Source of the DNA: Callipepla californica brunnescens
Lineage: Eukaryota > Chordata > Aves > Galliformes > Odontophoridae
Assembly (NCBI GenBank): GCA_023055505.1
Contig: JALIRH010000114.1
Location: forward strand, 496,001 to 560,000
Length of the DNA stretch: 64,000 bases
Direction of reading: 5' to 3'
The notes under the pieces: model-generated
What the model saw: the letters and a program-made list of their open reading frames with translations, nothing else
What the model was told of the DNA's origin: nothing
Databases searched by the model: none
Shown here: positions 37,786 through 49,988 of the stretch, piece by piece
Numbering within the stretch: the stretch's first letter is position 1
Layout of the letters: every line of letters starts with the position of its first letter
Position numbers and translations under genes: made by a program

Positions 37786-39749
37786 CCTATCCTCAGCAGA
37801 ATACAATGCCATCATGCAAGGCATCCCATAACTGAAGTCTTCATCTTTCTTTCCTCATTACAGTGAGAAGTGTCTCTGTGCAGCTCTACATTTCACTGAA
37901 CTTGATCAAATAAATGCAAAGTCCTTTTCAGAGAGAACCTTGAAGCATGAGGATCAGGATTGGATCTGGCTCTTAAACATCTCAGTATTTTTCCAGATTT
38001 ACAATCTGATCCCTTCTGATGAAGAAGAATTTCACAACAATGGCAGAAGTGAACCTCACATTTTTGAAAACCTATCTTAAAATTTGTCTTTTCAGGCAGG
38101 CTATGGGAGATACCCAAGCATTCTTATATGACTAAAAGCTGGCAGACAAGGCTGTCCATCTGAACGGGTAATTAATTCACATAAATCTATGTTGTGAGGT
38201 ACATACAAATACTACAGACCAATTTATTTGTAACATTCTGTAAGTACTAAAATTAACGTTTTATGTATTTGTCATTTCAACAACAAAGTTATGGATTGTT
38301 TGTATTATAATTTTATCTTGTTAATGTAAAAGAAGGAATTTTGCTTTCCCTAACCTCTTGGGAAGCCAAAGAAACCAGTGCTTCTAATTATCTGAACACC
38401 CAGGAACATAAAAGAATAGCAAGTGGTGAAATTATAAATCTGTTGGAACAAGACCATGTTTTCTGATTAAACTCTATTTCTGGTGGCTCTCAGCAATCAT
38501 GTTCCTCTTATGTTCATAGTAATTGCATGTGTCAAAGCTGAGGCCTTGTGTAAACTGTACCAAATGAGTTACAATTTTAATTTAGAAGGAGATAACTGTA
38601 TTTGCCCCTGCAGGCAGATTGCATCAGGTTAGAAGTATAAGAATGAATAAGAAAGGGAGCAGGGAGGAGGGTGGAGGACCTCCGGGTTAATAATAAAGAG
38701 AAAATCTAATAAGGTTTACATTATAACAGTTGAATTTTAGGGAAACAGAGAAAAAAATGCAATTTGCAAACATGAAGCCAAACTCTGCTACTTGCATCTG
38801 ACCTATGTGTACGAGTGCACATTGGTATATGTAAGTGGGTATGTCTGACTCTGGAACAGACCTGTCTCTGATTTTTATATTTTAAGGCTACATAAAAAAA
38901 AAAATCTGAAAAAAAAAGTTTTCAAACATTTACAAGCTTTCAAAATCTGATGCATTTTCACTGTTTAAAAATATCTTCTCAGTCCCTATAATTGTTTTAT
39001 ATTTCAGATTGTTTCTATTTTAATCGATATGCTAGATAATTGTCATGATGTTCAAAAAAGATTAATGTCTCCACAAAGAATAACATTTCTTTTTTGAATC
39101 TGAAGTCTTATTTTTCTTTTGAAATTTTAATCAAGACCATTTGAGTAAAGTAGGAATATGAAGCTGCAGTCATTCTGTGCATATTTGAAAACAATCACCT
39201 CAGCAATGACCACATGCTGTCAGTAGTTTTGCTGTATACCCTGGGCTGTGAAAATCCTTTTTGCCTGACCTTCTGTGCAGAAGACCACTAAAACCCAGAA
39301 TTTATTTGTAAAAAATGAACTTGTACTACTGCTTATATTTAAGGTGTAATTTAATTTGTCTACAGCCTTGCAAAATTTCTCCTTTGAGTATCTTTCAAGC
39401 TGGCTTTGTGTTTATATATTTTCCCTTGGAGTAGTCTGGTCATTTCCCAGAGATTACAAGAAGACTGTTTTGTACCTGCTAACGTTTTCTTTATAATTGC
39501 TTCATTAAGAAGCCATAGTTCCTTCATGTTTTAGTTCAGGATAGCTAATTTGAAGACCAGTAGAGATGGATAACCTGCTACTTCCTCTATTACTGTGTTT
39601 CAGAGGTAAACTACTATACCCATTAAAATATTCTGCCTATTTAGTAATGTGAATTTGTCAGGGTTTCGATTTCAGCTTTTAATTCGTGTTGCACTTCTCA
39701 CTGACATTTTAAAAGCTGCTTAATCCCTGTGTTAGTGTTTTTCCCTCAT

Positions 39750-39780
39750 GGAGATAATTACACTCTGTAATTATTTCTCC
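39750..39780. repeat. Inverted repeat with two homeodomain-type TAATTA cores
   Basis: Arms TAATTACA (39755-39762) and TGTAATTA (39766-39773) are perfectly complementary around CTC. The outer GGAGA/TCTCC also pairs, leaving a 2-nt bulge. Confidence 0.75.
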
Positions 39781-39813
39781 TCGGTCTTCTTTGATAGGTT
39801 AAAAAAGACCGAG
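39780..39813. repeat. Hairpin-forming inverted repeat, 9-bp perfect arms
   Basis: CTCGGTCTT (39780-39788) is the exact reverse complement of AAGACCGAG (39805-39813). After one mismatch, three more T-A pairs extend the stem to 12 bp, leaving an 8-nt loop. It directly abuts the preceding inverted repeat. Confidence 0.8.
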
Positions 39814-42800
39814 AGTCTCACTCTTTCAGAGGCATTTTCTGGAGCTTTTGAATAAGTTTTTGAACCTTTGAGTCATCTCCAAATTATGCACTGCAAATGA
39901 CAGCACAATGCCATTGTGTTTCTTTATTAAAAAGGAAATGTGATCTTTGTGATTTTTTTACTCTTCATTTCATAGACTTATTTATTCATAGACTTATTAC
40001 TGAAGTGTATTCTGCTCTCACTGCAGTTTGAGATCTGCTTCTTGAGGTTATGGGGCTCCTAAACTTCAAAGCTTCAGGAGCGTTCATATTTTGTTATATT
40101 AATTTTTCATTCTTTTGGTGGTGTAACCCAAAACACAGTAACATTGTTCTTCCCACAGATAATCTTCATGCGTCTTCGTTTTTGGATAGGGTGCAGGGGA
40201 CTCAAGGGGAGAACCCAAAATAACAAGGAGGTTTCCTTTTGTAAAATACTAGTTCTGCATTAGTGTGGAGACTTAGAAATACAGAATGTGCAGCTTTAAA
40301 AATTGGTTAGATCAGTAGTTATTGTAACGACATTACAACAATTACAGAAAACCACTATATTTTAAATAAATTGCAGTCTTCTACAGAGCTTCCTTTGACT
40401 TTATGTCAGCCATGATTACAGACTCAAAAAGCCTCATGACTGTGGATAACAGCACATTTTCCACCAGCATATTTGCATAAATACATAGTAACATGTTTAC
40501 TCATCATGTGTATTTTTTATTTGTGTGGCACTATTGAGCAAGATGACATGACAGTCCATCAAGAATAATAATGTTGGCAACTTAATGGTTGGCAATTGAT
40601 TGTGTTACTGAGTAAATATTTTAAGAAGGATGGGACGACAGTTAAGTCGTGGGTAGAAAGCAGCTTCGTTTTGGAGGGAAACCTTAGCGTAGTTTTGTAC
40701 CTGAGTCAACTGTATGTGTTAATATGTTCATACATTTTAGATAAAGGAAAGGATTATCCAAACTAAGTGTAGTAAAATCAGTTATGGGTTATGTATTCTC
40801 TGGAAAAAATTCAATCATTTCAGTTTAAATCTCCTGTAAAAATTTTCCTAGGAAAACTTCCAAATGTCTTCTGGGTGTCTGAAAGCAGACGGAAATACCT
40901 TACCCTTTTTGCAAAGAACTCCTGGAGTGTTTTGTAAACTGATGGATTTGGGGGGAGCAGCAGTGTTTCCGCAGAAAATCTGCCCCTGAAAGATTCTAGA
41001 GAGAAAGTCCTTTCCTGTCTTTTAATGTTCCAAAGTAAAAATGCCATTAATGTGAGAGCCGACATCAATTTGTATAATCAGAGACATTACTGTGAACTAT
41101 TCAAAACCAGAATAGTATGACAAATTACAGCTTAGTTGATCCTTACTGAGTTTAACAATGACATAATTAATGTTTATCCTGTTCCATCTGGTCTGTTAGC
41201 AAACATATTTCCACTGGATATGGACCTTGTATTTTCTCAGAAATAAGTGGATGTCTAACACTGGAGGAAGTTTAATAACAAATGTAAATAGATGCCCTAG
41301 AAATTGTCTTCTTTCTATGGATTGTAGCTTTCATTTATGCATTACAAAGACTGATAATGAGTAATCACATACACAAAATATTCTTGGTTTAGCAGTATTA
41401 AAAATGGGCAATGATCACTTACTTTGATGTTATTAGCTTTGGAAAAAAAAAAAAAAGCATTGGGATTGATGGCCAGGAGATGTGAATAATGATAAAGGAC
41501 AGTGGTCTAAATTTTATTCTCTGTCATCCAACTTGGGCTGCTATATTCAAGCAATCAGAATTACTGCAGATTTATATCAGTATTAAAAGAAAGTGGATAG
41601 TAACATAATGACATCCTTCAATCTGCTTAATCCTGCAACAGTATATTGCAACTTCCATATTGTTAATTACTGAATCCTAAACTCTATTACTGAAGCATAC
41701 TAGGCTATGATTAATCCTCAGAATCCTGTTGCCTGATTCCAAATGACTCTGTGAACTAGAGAACTTTTCTGACAAGCAATGAGTAAAAAATGATGCTGTA
41801 TGTACTTTTATTGCTGCTTCGGACTACCAGTTGGTTCTTTTTAATACGAACAGCTATTCATTTCCCAGATCTGTTTTGTCTGGAGAGCTGTTGTAGGATT
41901 TCATTGTTTTTATGAATGAAAGCCAACTCCTTCTTTCCAAAATCTGATGAAATTTGTGTTAAAAATACCTATTAGTCAACCCTAAAAAACTGTAAGTTAT
42001 ATATAATATATATGTATATACTTCTTTTTTTTATTTTAAAAGAACATCTATTAGTACAACTTTGAATAGCATAATTACCTATATTTCTAAGATATTGAGT
42101 CTTTGTGACTTCCTTCAGTAAGGAAGGTTAGCTATTCAGTCTGCAAGCTGATATAAATGGGAGTATTCCCAAACCTTTCTAGATACTGGCATTAGGATGG
42201 GCTGAGACAAATACATTTGTTTTAGTCTGAGCTTGCTAGCTCAGTTTCAGTAATATTTTGTTTTTGTCTTAGACAAAATGTTGAATGAGCAAAAACATCC
42301 AGAGAAACTGAAAGTAACAGAAGCACTGAGGAAGGTCTTGATCCAGACAACTAACTGCAATAACATCACTCAGTTATAGTAAAAAAAAGTTAAAGCTTCT
42401 TTTATAAAAAGGATAAGAAAAGACAAAAATAGTCCGCTATCATAAATATCTAAGCTCTGAGTTCAGGAGCAAACACATCATTTCTAAATCCTGGGTAGGG
42501 TAGTGGTAGAGTGCTTGATGTAAGTGCTATATACAGTAGAGATATACATAGAATGTAAGACTTTTAAAATAAGGTTTGATATTTCTGAATATATCCTGTT
42601 GGAATTGTTAATTTGAATGTTTGAGTACAGAATGATAATTAAGATGTATGGCCAAGACATTTCAGTATAAAATCATCAAGGATTACATTTAGATACATAT
42701 ATTTGCTTTCTCTTGCCCTTGGTTTGCCTCAGGAAATGGAACCTTATGAACAATTTTAATGAACAAACAAACAAAAAAATCCAATCTAGGTCAAATGACA

Positions 42801-44563
42801 TTTGTTTCAGGTTCAGTATTTCTCAGGTTAAATTCGTTCGTCAGGCAGTGGTGTTTATTACAACAGAGAATTGATTGGGTCATGTAGGGCACAGAATACA
42901 AATAGCAGTGTCATTCACCAATAGGTACCACAATTTCCTCCAACATGCACTGAACTCCTACCACTCTTTCCAGCATCAGGGGAAGAGAAACATGAAAAAG
43001 TATCACTAAAATACACTTCGTTTCCATTTCTATATCTTAAATAAGCCTTGAGGCTAAGGCTCAAATGAGTGACAGCCTGGCTCATGTTGTTATAGTCTAC
43101 AAAAGTGTTTTATCAAATCGGTAGTGCTGTGTGTCAGTCATATGTGACCTCTGTATGAAAAATGTTTACATGATATTATTAACTGTTTTGCTCCAGGGTT
43201 TCCTCATGAATCAGTGATACTCTCTGCGTTAACACAAATAGCTGTTGTGTGTCTGTAACCAAGCTTCTCAGATCTCCAACCTCTTTCTGGAAACAACTGT
43301 TTGAAAATGCACTCTTATACATACCCAGAGCCTTACCAAGCACATTTATTTAGAAATTTTTGGAAACAGTACAAAATTTTAGCTTGGGCTTTCTGTTCTG
43401 TCTGCTGGACTTTCAGCCACTGAATGTCAGCTGTTCCCAGTTCAATCTCTCCCACTGAACAGTAGACATATATATATATTAAAAAAGCAGAAAACCAATG
43501 GCATGGTTATCCATTTCAGTGATATAAATATGATATTTCCTCTTGATTGTATTATTGTTACAAACATTGACATTTCACAAAAGAAATATCATTTATCCAA
43601 ACTAATGCTGCACCATGTCCTCTTTTTCTAGGAAAATGACAGTTATATCAAGTCACTTTACAAGCCTTTTTCAGACACACACATCTCATGTCTCCTTTTA
43701 TAGCATTGCATGCAACATCTCTTTGCTCTGGGTTATGTTTTTCTTTCTTTCTTTCCTTTCTGTCTTATGAGACTTGTTTTACTTTGACAAGGTTATTTCT
43801 TCAGATCACAAAATAACAGCTTTTCAAGTGACCTGTTATCCACACTTCCTTACTCCAGGAAGGACCTGTATTTGAAAGCTACACATGATTTTTCGTACCA
43901 TTAAAGAGAAGACAAGGTGTTTCAGGTAGAACCTTACTCTTCAGCTGCCTTGTGTTTTTAAATCAAACAGACTCTGCAGCCTTGTGGGTGAGTAATGGAG
44001 CCAAAATCTATTCATACAGACAGGGTTGGTTTTTACCTCTGTCACCTGCTTTACTCACTAGGGCTTCTTTATGATCCTGATCCACAAAATCGTCTAATCA
44101 GTGAAGCTGTGATCCCACTAACCATGCTTTGTATAAGAATAGGTCACCGAATGCTCTGAACAGTCAGCATAGACACAGCTGTAGGAATGGTCCTCCAGCA
44201 CACTACCCCACTTTAACCACTTGCATCTCACTTTGTTAGATTCCATATATCTTCATAAACATACCTAGCAGTTCTGACCTACTTGGTGTCACCTGCTACA
44301 AGAATTCTACCAAGACAGCATGTCATTATATTCTCATGATTTCAGGTACCTGGCTCATATTCAGTTTCTGCCTCTGTTAAACTCACAAAAAACTATGTGG
44401 GGTCATAGAGTCATCTGAAGAAATCAGAACTATCATTGTCATCTGCTTAAGTGACTGTGTCTAGAATAGTATTCACGAGCCATGATCACATAGGCTTGGG
44501 GCCAGTGTTATTTAAATTAAGCCTTGGAGGAGAACTATGTATATTTTGTCCCGTTGGCCGCTG

Positions 44564-44612
44564 AAGGAGGAGACAAGAACGGAAAGGAGGAGACAAGAAC
44601 GGAAAGGAGGAG
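44564..44612. repeat. 20-bp tandem repeat, about 2.4 copies
   Basis: The unit AAGGAGGAGACAAGAACGGA is repeated exactly at 44564-44583 and 44584-44603, with a partial third copy. It lies in a 119-codon open frame (44524-44883) that I do not recognise. Confidence 0.92.
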
Positions 44613-45227
44613 CTGTCTTCTGGGATGCCTTACAGACCTCCCTTTCCGAGTGTTATTTCTGGAGGGATTGGGGGGGTCCCCTGGAGTGAGTAGTGCCTCT
44701 TGCACAAGACTGGGATCTAGTGCCGGTGCACATTCTCCTCTGTCTGATTTTCATTCATGTTTACATGAGAGGAACTTTTATTTCCATTCATCCAGCCTAT
44801 CCATATCAGAGAATGAAGAAAGCTTTGATACTCTTTCCTGTACTCTGACAACAGCAAACACTTGGAAGGACATTTCCATGTAGTAGCTAGCTACATCATC
44901 ACTGGGGTTTTTACTTGTCAAGACTTGTCCCTTTTACTCGTCCCTTCCTAGACAGACATAGATGGGCAGCCAAGTTCCACTGCACATAAAGACAACTCAG
45001 TCTGCCAGCATACACCAAATAACAGAGCACTGCATTCATTCCAGTAGCTGTAAGGCTAAAAACTCATGCAGATATAGATATAAACTGAGCAATTTTGCAT
45101 TGTTCACCTCATGAAATTTGGCAGCTTCTTTTTGTTGCACCAAATTCTGCTCAGACTTGGCAGAGATAAGTGAAACTTGTCAGGCTGGTGCAAAAAGAAG
45201 TTTTCCTAGATGATTTTTCCCCAGGAA

Positions 45228-45745
45228 AGTCACAGAACCATAGAATGGCTTAGGTTAGAAGGGATCTTAAAGCCCATCTGGTTTCAACCCCCCTGCCATG
45301 GGTTTAGACCACTAAATCAGGCTCTAGATTAGGCTGCCCTGGGCCACATCCAATCTGGCCTTGAATGCCTCCAGGGATGGGATCCACAGTTCTCTGGAAA
45401 ACCTGTTCCAGTGCCTCACCTCCTTCCGAGAAATTCCGGATCATCTAATGTGAATTTCCTTTCCTTTAGTTTAAAGCTGTTCCCCATTATCCGATCACTA
45501 TTAGACCATGTAAAATTTGGTACCCCTCTGGCTTATGAGTTCCCTTCAAGTACCAAAAAACTGCAATGAGGTCTCCCCAGAGGCTTCTCTTCTCCAAGCA
45601 GAATAAACTTAAAACCATCTATCTTTCTAATAGGAGAGATGCTCCAGCCCTCCTATTACCTTTGTGGCTCTTCTCTGGACCCACTCCAACAGCTGCACGT
45701 CTTTCTCATTTCTGGGCAGAATGTCGAGCTAACTCAGTGCATTTT
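45228..45745 (-). mobile_element. CR1: CR1 LINE 3' fragment
   Basis: About 515 bp of inverted CR1 from CACAGAACCATAGAATGG through CCCCCTGCCATGGG and CCTGTTCCAGTGCCTCACC. It reaches the CTCTTCTCTGGACCCACTCC segment that corresponds to the ORF2 C-terminal coding end. Confidence 0.93.
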
Positions 45746-46774
45746 CATACTAGTGTGGTAAAAAGAATAGTTTTGGCATGGCAAGCACAAGTCTAGAAAT
45801 GTCCCACTTGCAGTTGGTCTTTTGTTTCAGCTCACTTGCCTTCCTGACCTGTACAGTACATGATGTGGGAGTCATCCAGGAGAAGTTGAGCATACTTACA
45901 TACAGTAAATTCAGTTTATTTGGCTTTGGGATAATTCACCACTATGGCTCTATTCTGGATACAGGAATCTCTGCCATGACCATTATCATTTGTATATAAG
46001 AAATTTTGTTTGTTTGTTAATGGATAAAGTAAAAAATTGTCATTGCCAACTGTATGTTCATACTGGGATTTCCTCCCAGAGAATTCTTGTCTGCTAAAAG
46101 ATGATTGTGTCAGCTTAAATGCTATGTTACAGGCTGAAGACACAACAAGGATTTAAAGCCCCCATGTCAGTAGGCTTGTTAAATCAGATGGCAAGCAGTC
46201 AGTGGGGCTGATAGGAGCTAAAGACTCAACCTTTTAACAGCAATAATGATGAGTGGAACAGCTTATCTAAGTATTACACTGAGCAAGAAGAGGGAAGCTG
46301 AGCAGGAGATACCTACAGATAAGTGATCTGACATATGAAAGAATCCAGCATGCTGGGAATGGCTTTGAGTGGCCAGAGAGCATCGTGATACAGTACTTGC
46401 TGCAAAACCAAGAGATGTTTTGGGCTGGTTGGAGAAAAATGCAGGCTGTATGTGGTCGGCAGGTGCTGCCGGACAGGAATCCTGTGCAGGGAGGGGTGGC
46501 TGCTGCTGCGGCAGTGAGCCTGGTCAGGGGGAGAGAGGGACAGGGTGCGGCCGCCTGAGGGAGGAACCTGCCCTACAGAGGACTGTTTAAATACTTGTAT
46601 CGACAATGTGCGTCATTCACTTCATAAGATTTCCGTACCTGACAAGTTACCTTGCACTGACATTTTGTGCCAAATCCCAATAAACCATGCTTTCAAAACT
46701 ACAGAGAGATGGTATCTTTTGGCTGGCTGGTTTCACTGAAGCATGGAGTGGGTCCTCCTCAGGGCCAGATCAGG
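45746..46774. other. Intergenic between CR1 copies, with a GC-rich patch
   Basis: AT-rich to about 46430, then a GC-rich block (46440-46575). This is followed by AAATCCCAATAAACCATGC, a polyadenylation-signal context (AATAAA at 46679-46684). It could be part of an LTR or a retroposed sequence, but no family was identified. Confidence 0.45.
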
Positions 46775-47026
46775 GCCACCTGAACACCCTCTGGTGAAGA
46801 ACATTTTCCTCACACCCAGCTGCCCCTCCCCTGACACAGCTCCATGCTGCTCCCTCGGGCCCTGTTGCTGTCACAGAGAGCAGGGCAGAGCTCCTTGTGA
46901 GAGCTGCAGCTACCATGAAGCCTCCCTTCAGCTCCTCCATTCTAGGCTAAGCCAACCCAGGGACCTCAGCTGCTCATCATACGTCTTCCCCTCTAACCCT
47001 TCTCTATCTTTGTAGCCCTAAAAAAG
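46775..47026 (-). mobile_element. CR1: CR1 LINE internal/3' fragment
   Basis: Reads CCTCTGGTGAAGAACATTTT, the CTGTTGCTGTCACAGAGAGC segment, and GGGACCTCAGCTGCTCATCA, all typical of chicken-type CR1 subfamilies in inverted orientation. The 3' terminal octamers are absent, so the copy is truncated at both ends. Confidence 0.88.
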
Positions 47027-49711
47027 ACCTAGTTTGGCAATGCTGTCTTCAGGGTGTTTTATGTTTGGATGCTCAGATGCCCACTCGGGGAATGACACTG
47101 TCATTGAGGACAGTGATGTAACATCAGTGGCAAATATTAGTGCCTGAACTTGTTTTCTCATTACCTGTAGCATAGCCAGCAGGCAAGGAGGACTGCTTCT
47201 AGGTGGGAAGGGACATCTTGTCAGCCACTGGTGACACAGCATGTTTTGAGTGAGGTGTTCCAGTTCTGGCAGGCAAACGAGCTCAAAAGCGAGCGTGGAG
47301 CCTGGTGCAAGCATAGCTGCCAACAGTTGGCATCCTGCTGGATCCAGCTGGGAGGTTGAAGTATCACCACGAACCTATCACACAGAGATTTTACAGACAG
47401 CTTTGAGAACTCAGTATCAATTCTTCAATCAAGTTTTTATGTCAATAAGCATTTTTTGTTTACTGAAGTAGCACTACTGATAGGAATATGTTTGCTACAG
47501 TCCTGTATAACACAATGATGGTGGCTGTGACAGCTGAGCAAACTGATGAATGCAAGCATTGGATACAAAATGTGTTATTATTATTTTGTATTTTTATATT
47601 ATATTATTACTTTAATGTAGTTTTTCTTTGCCATAGTCTGTAAATATATTTCATTTTACATCATTGTCTTGTGTTTTGGTGAGGGACTTGCACAAGAATG
47701 CAGATTTTTTGTTGTGGGTTAAGTACTTTGTAAAATTTGCTCCTGGAATTTTGTTAATGCAAATTCTGGACTCTGAATTTCAAAAAGCATCCCCTGATGA
47801 ATGATGAAAATCGATAACATCTGAAAGCTAGTCACTTGTGGAGAGATAGCCAAATTTCCTAATCCATTTGGAGTGGTACATCTGTAACTGTAATTAAAGA
47901 CTGCTCCATGATGCACATGCTGACATAGATCCTCCCTTGGAAATGTGTGGGGTTCAGTCACCATTGCCTGATAATGCCAAAATTATCAGAGCAACAAAAA
48001 CATTACTTGGAAGGTATGGTGTTTTTTAACAGTGCATTTCATTAAAGGTAAAGGAAATGTTATGAGGCAATGGAAAGGCACTCCTACCAAATAGCTCTCA
48101 CCTGAACGCAAACTGTCTGCTGCGGATGCTGCAAAATGTTTATAATGGAAAAACAGAAAAAGACTCCTCTTACATATGCCAATAAATGCTGTATCTAAAG
48201 CTGGCAGATTTATTTATTTGGCTTTAAAAACAAGCTGAATATGAGAACATAAAGCAACAATTTATGACACAGTTTTCAATTACACTTTGTTTTTTCCCCA
48301 AGAAAATTAGTCAGCAGGTGGGCTCTGATTTTACTTGTTGAATGCTGATCAATGTTTGCACCGAAAAAGGATGCTAAGATGTCTAACCAAGGAAATGAGC
48401 TTTAGATGCTGTCAGCATGTGTGCATATCACTCTGTTCTAGTGACTGATTCTTTCTCTGTGCAGTGATATTCAGTGATGTAAGTGTGGATACTGAAAGTC
48501 AAACAACTTCAGCAGGACACCTCCAGCAATTTTATTTCAGGGACATTTTTCATTTTAGGGGTGCTAGAAAAAAATTGTGTCATAACCTGGGAATGACACA
48601 GTTCTCTTGTTCTCACTGTCATGGGCAAAGACAGGTGAAAGCTGAACAACAAGGGCACCTACAGGCAGCTGCCCAGGATAGATTAGGGTGTGCAGAGCTG
48701 CTTCCAGCTTGATTTATTTAACCATAAACACCAGCTCAGAATTGGTGGTGGTGAAACAGTGTGTTTATGGATTCTTTTGGAAATCTTAGTTCTATGTCAA
48801 TACATGGCTCCCAGGGAACAACTCTACCTCAACAGCTGAGTATAAGCAGAAGGCAAAGCAGGGAAATAACCATGTTTCTAGTTTCTTAAGGACTCCATCC
48901 ATTAAAAGCTAGTCATTAATCTAAGCCTGAACTACTTAGTAGTTTAAATAGGAGACTGTGTAAAATATGACTATCTAGTCATATTCCCTTGATCTCAGCA
49001 AAGACCAAGTCAAATTCACTACTATCCAGGAGAAGAGCAAGACACCTATACAGAAGAGAAACACTGACAGCTATGAGTACGTAACAATTTACAATTCTAT
49101 TCAGAGTTTCTGAAACTGTGATTTCTAGATCAGTGCTTCAGCGAACAATAGAGAATGAAAATTATCAGTGTAGTCACTAACGGATATGTTTCTTCTGGCT
49201 AAATAATTTATCTTGAAAGTGTTTTGACATCTGCTCCAGCGAGTTGCTTACCTTTCAGAGCAGCTATTCTTATGTCATTGCTGTTCCTACAAATGCTGAC
49301 ATTGGTAGCTAACCAGAAGGAGCCAAAGACAGAAACTGATGGAGACAGAGATGGGAGGATATTTCCTTCTCATATCCTAAAGTAATAAATGGTGACTCAG
49401 TGTTTTCTTCTTATTGAAACCTTTTGGCAACACGAACCAGGAAACTCCTGGAAACAACAGCCACCCCTAAACACTTCTGAAGAAAAAGGAACAGTAAAAT
49501 ATTGTGTCTGGGGAACCACCTGGGTCAGTGCTGCTATCTTCTCTGTTCTGGAAATCCCCTCCTTGGTAATTGTCTTATGTATGGTTTCCCTTTGGAAACA
49601 CTGTTGGTAGTTTTCTTAATGTGTACTGAAGTTCCTGGCATCCTCTATGTCTGAATTCACCAGTTGGTTCCCACTCAAAAGCTTCAGCATGGCTCTGAAT
49701 TAGCAGTTGAG
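47027..49711. other. Intergenic, no gene recognised
   Basis: AT-rich DNA with an AT/TTA-rich patch at about 47575-47620. Frames on both strands show no family similarity. Confidence 0.65.
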
Positions 49712-49988
49712 TTAGAGAGATAGGACAAGGGGGAATGCCTTTAAACTAAAAGAGGCGAGATTTAAGTTAGTTGTTAGGAAGAAATTATTTACTCAAACGG
49801 TGTTGAGGCACTGTCACCGCTGGCCAGAGAATCTGTGGGTGCCCCATTCTGGAGGCACTCAAAGACAGGTTGGATGGGGCCTTGGGCAGCCTGAGATGAT
49901 GGGGTGCAGGACCTGGGACTAAGTGAGCTGGACTCAATTATCCTTATGGGGCCCTTCCAACTTAAGATATTCTGTGATTCTATGATCT
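49712..49988 (+). mobile_element. CR1: CR1 LINE 3' fragment
   Basis: Reads AGATAGGACAAGGGGGAATG, GGGCCCTTCCAACTTAAG, and the end ATATTCTGTGATTCTATGAT. It is a 5'-truncated CR1 tail of about 275 bp. Confidence 0.93.

Larger units (their letters stand above)
37786..45227. other. Long AT-rich intergenic stretch (7.4 kb), gene-free and nearly repeat-free
   Basis: The longest interval in the upstream flank without a recognisable CR1 copy, and almost without open frames. It contains abutting inverted repeats at 39750-39813, an A tract at 41443-41456, AT-alternating DNA at 41999-42022, and a 20-bp tandem duplication at 44564-44612. The lack of LINE insertions could mean conserved regulatory DNA, but this is inference. 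Confidence 0.6.
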
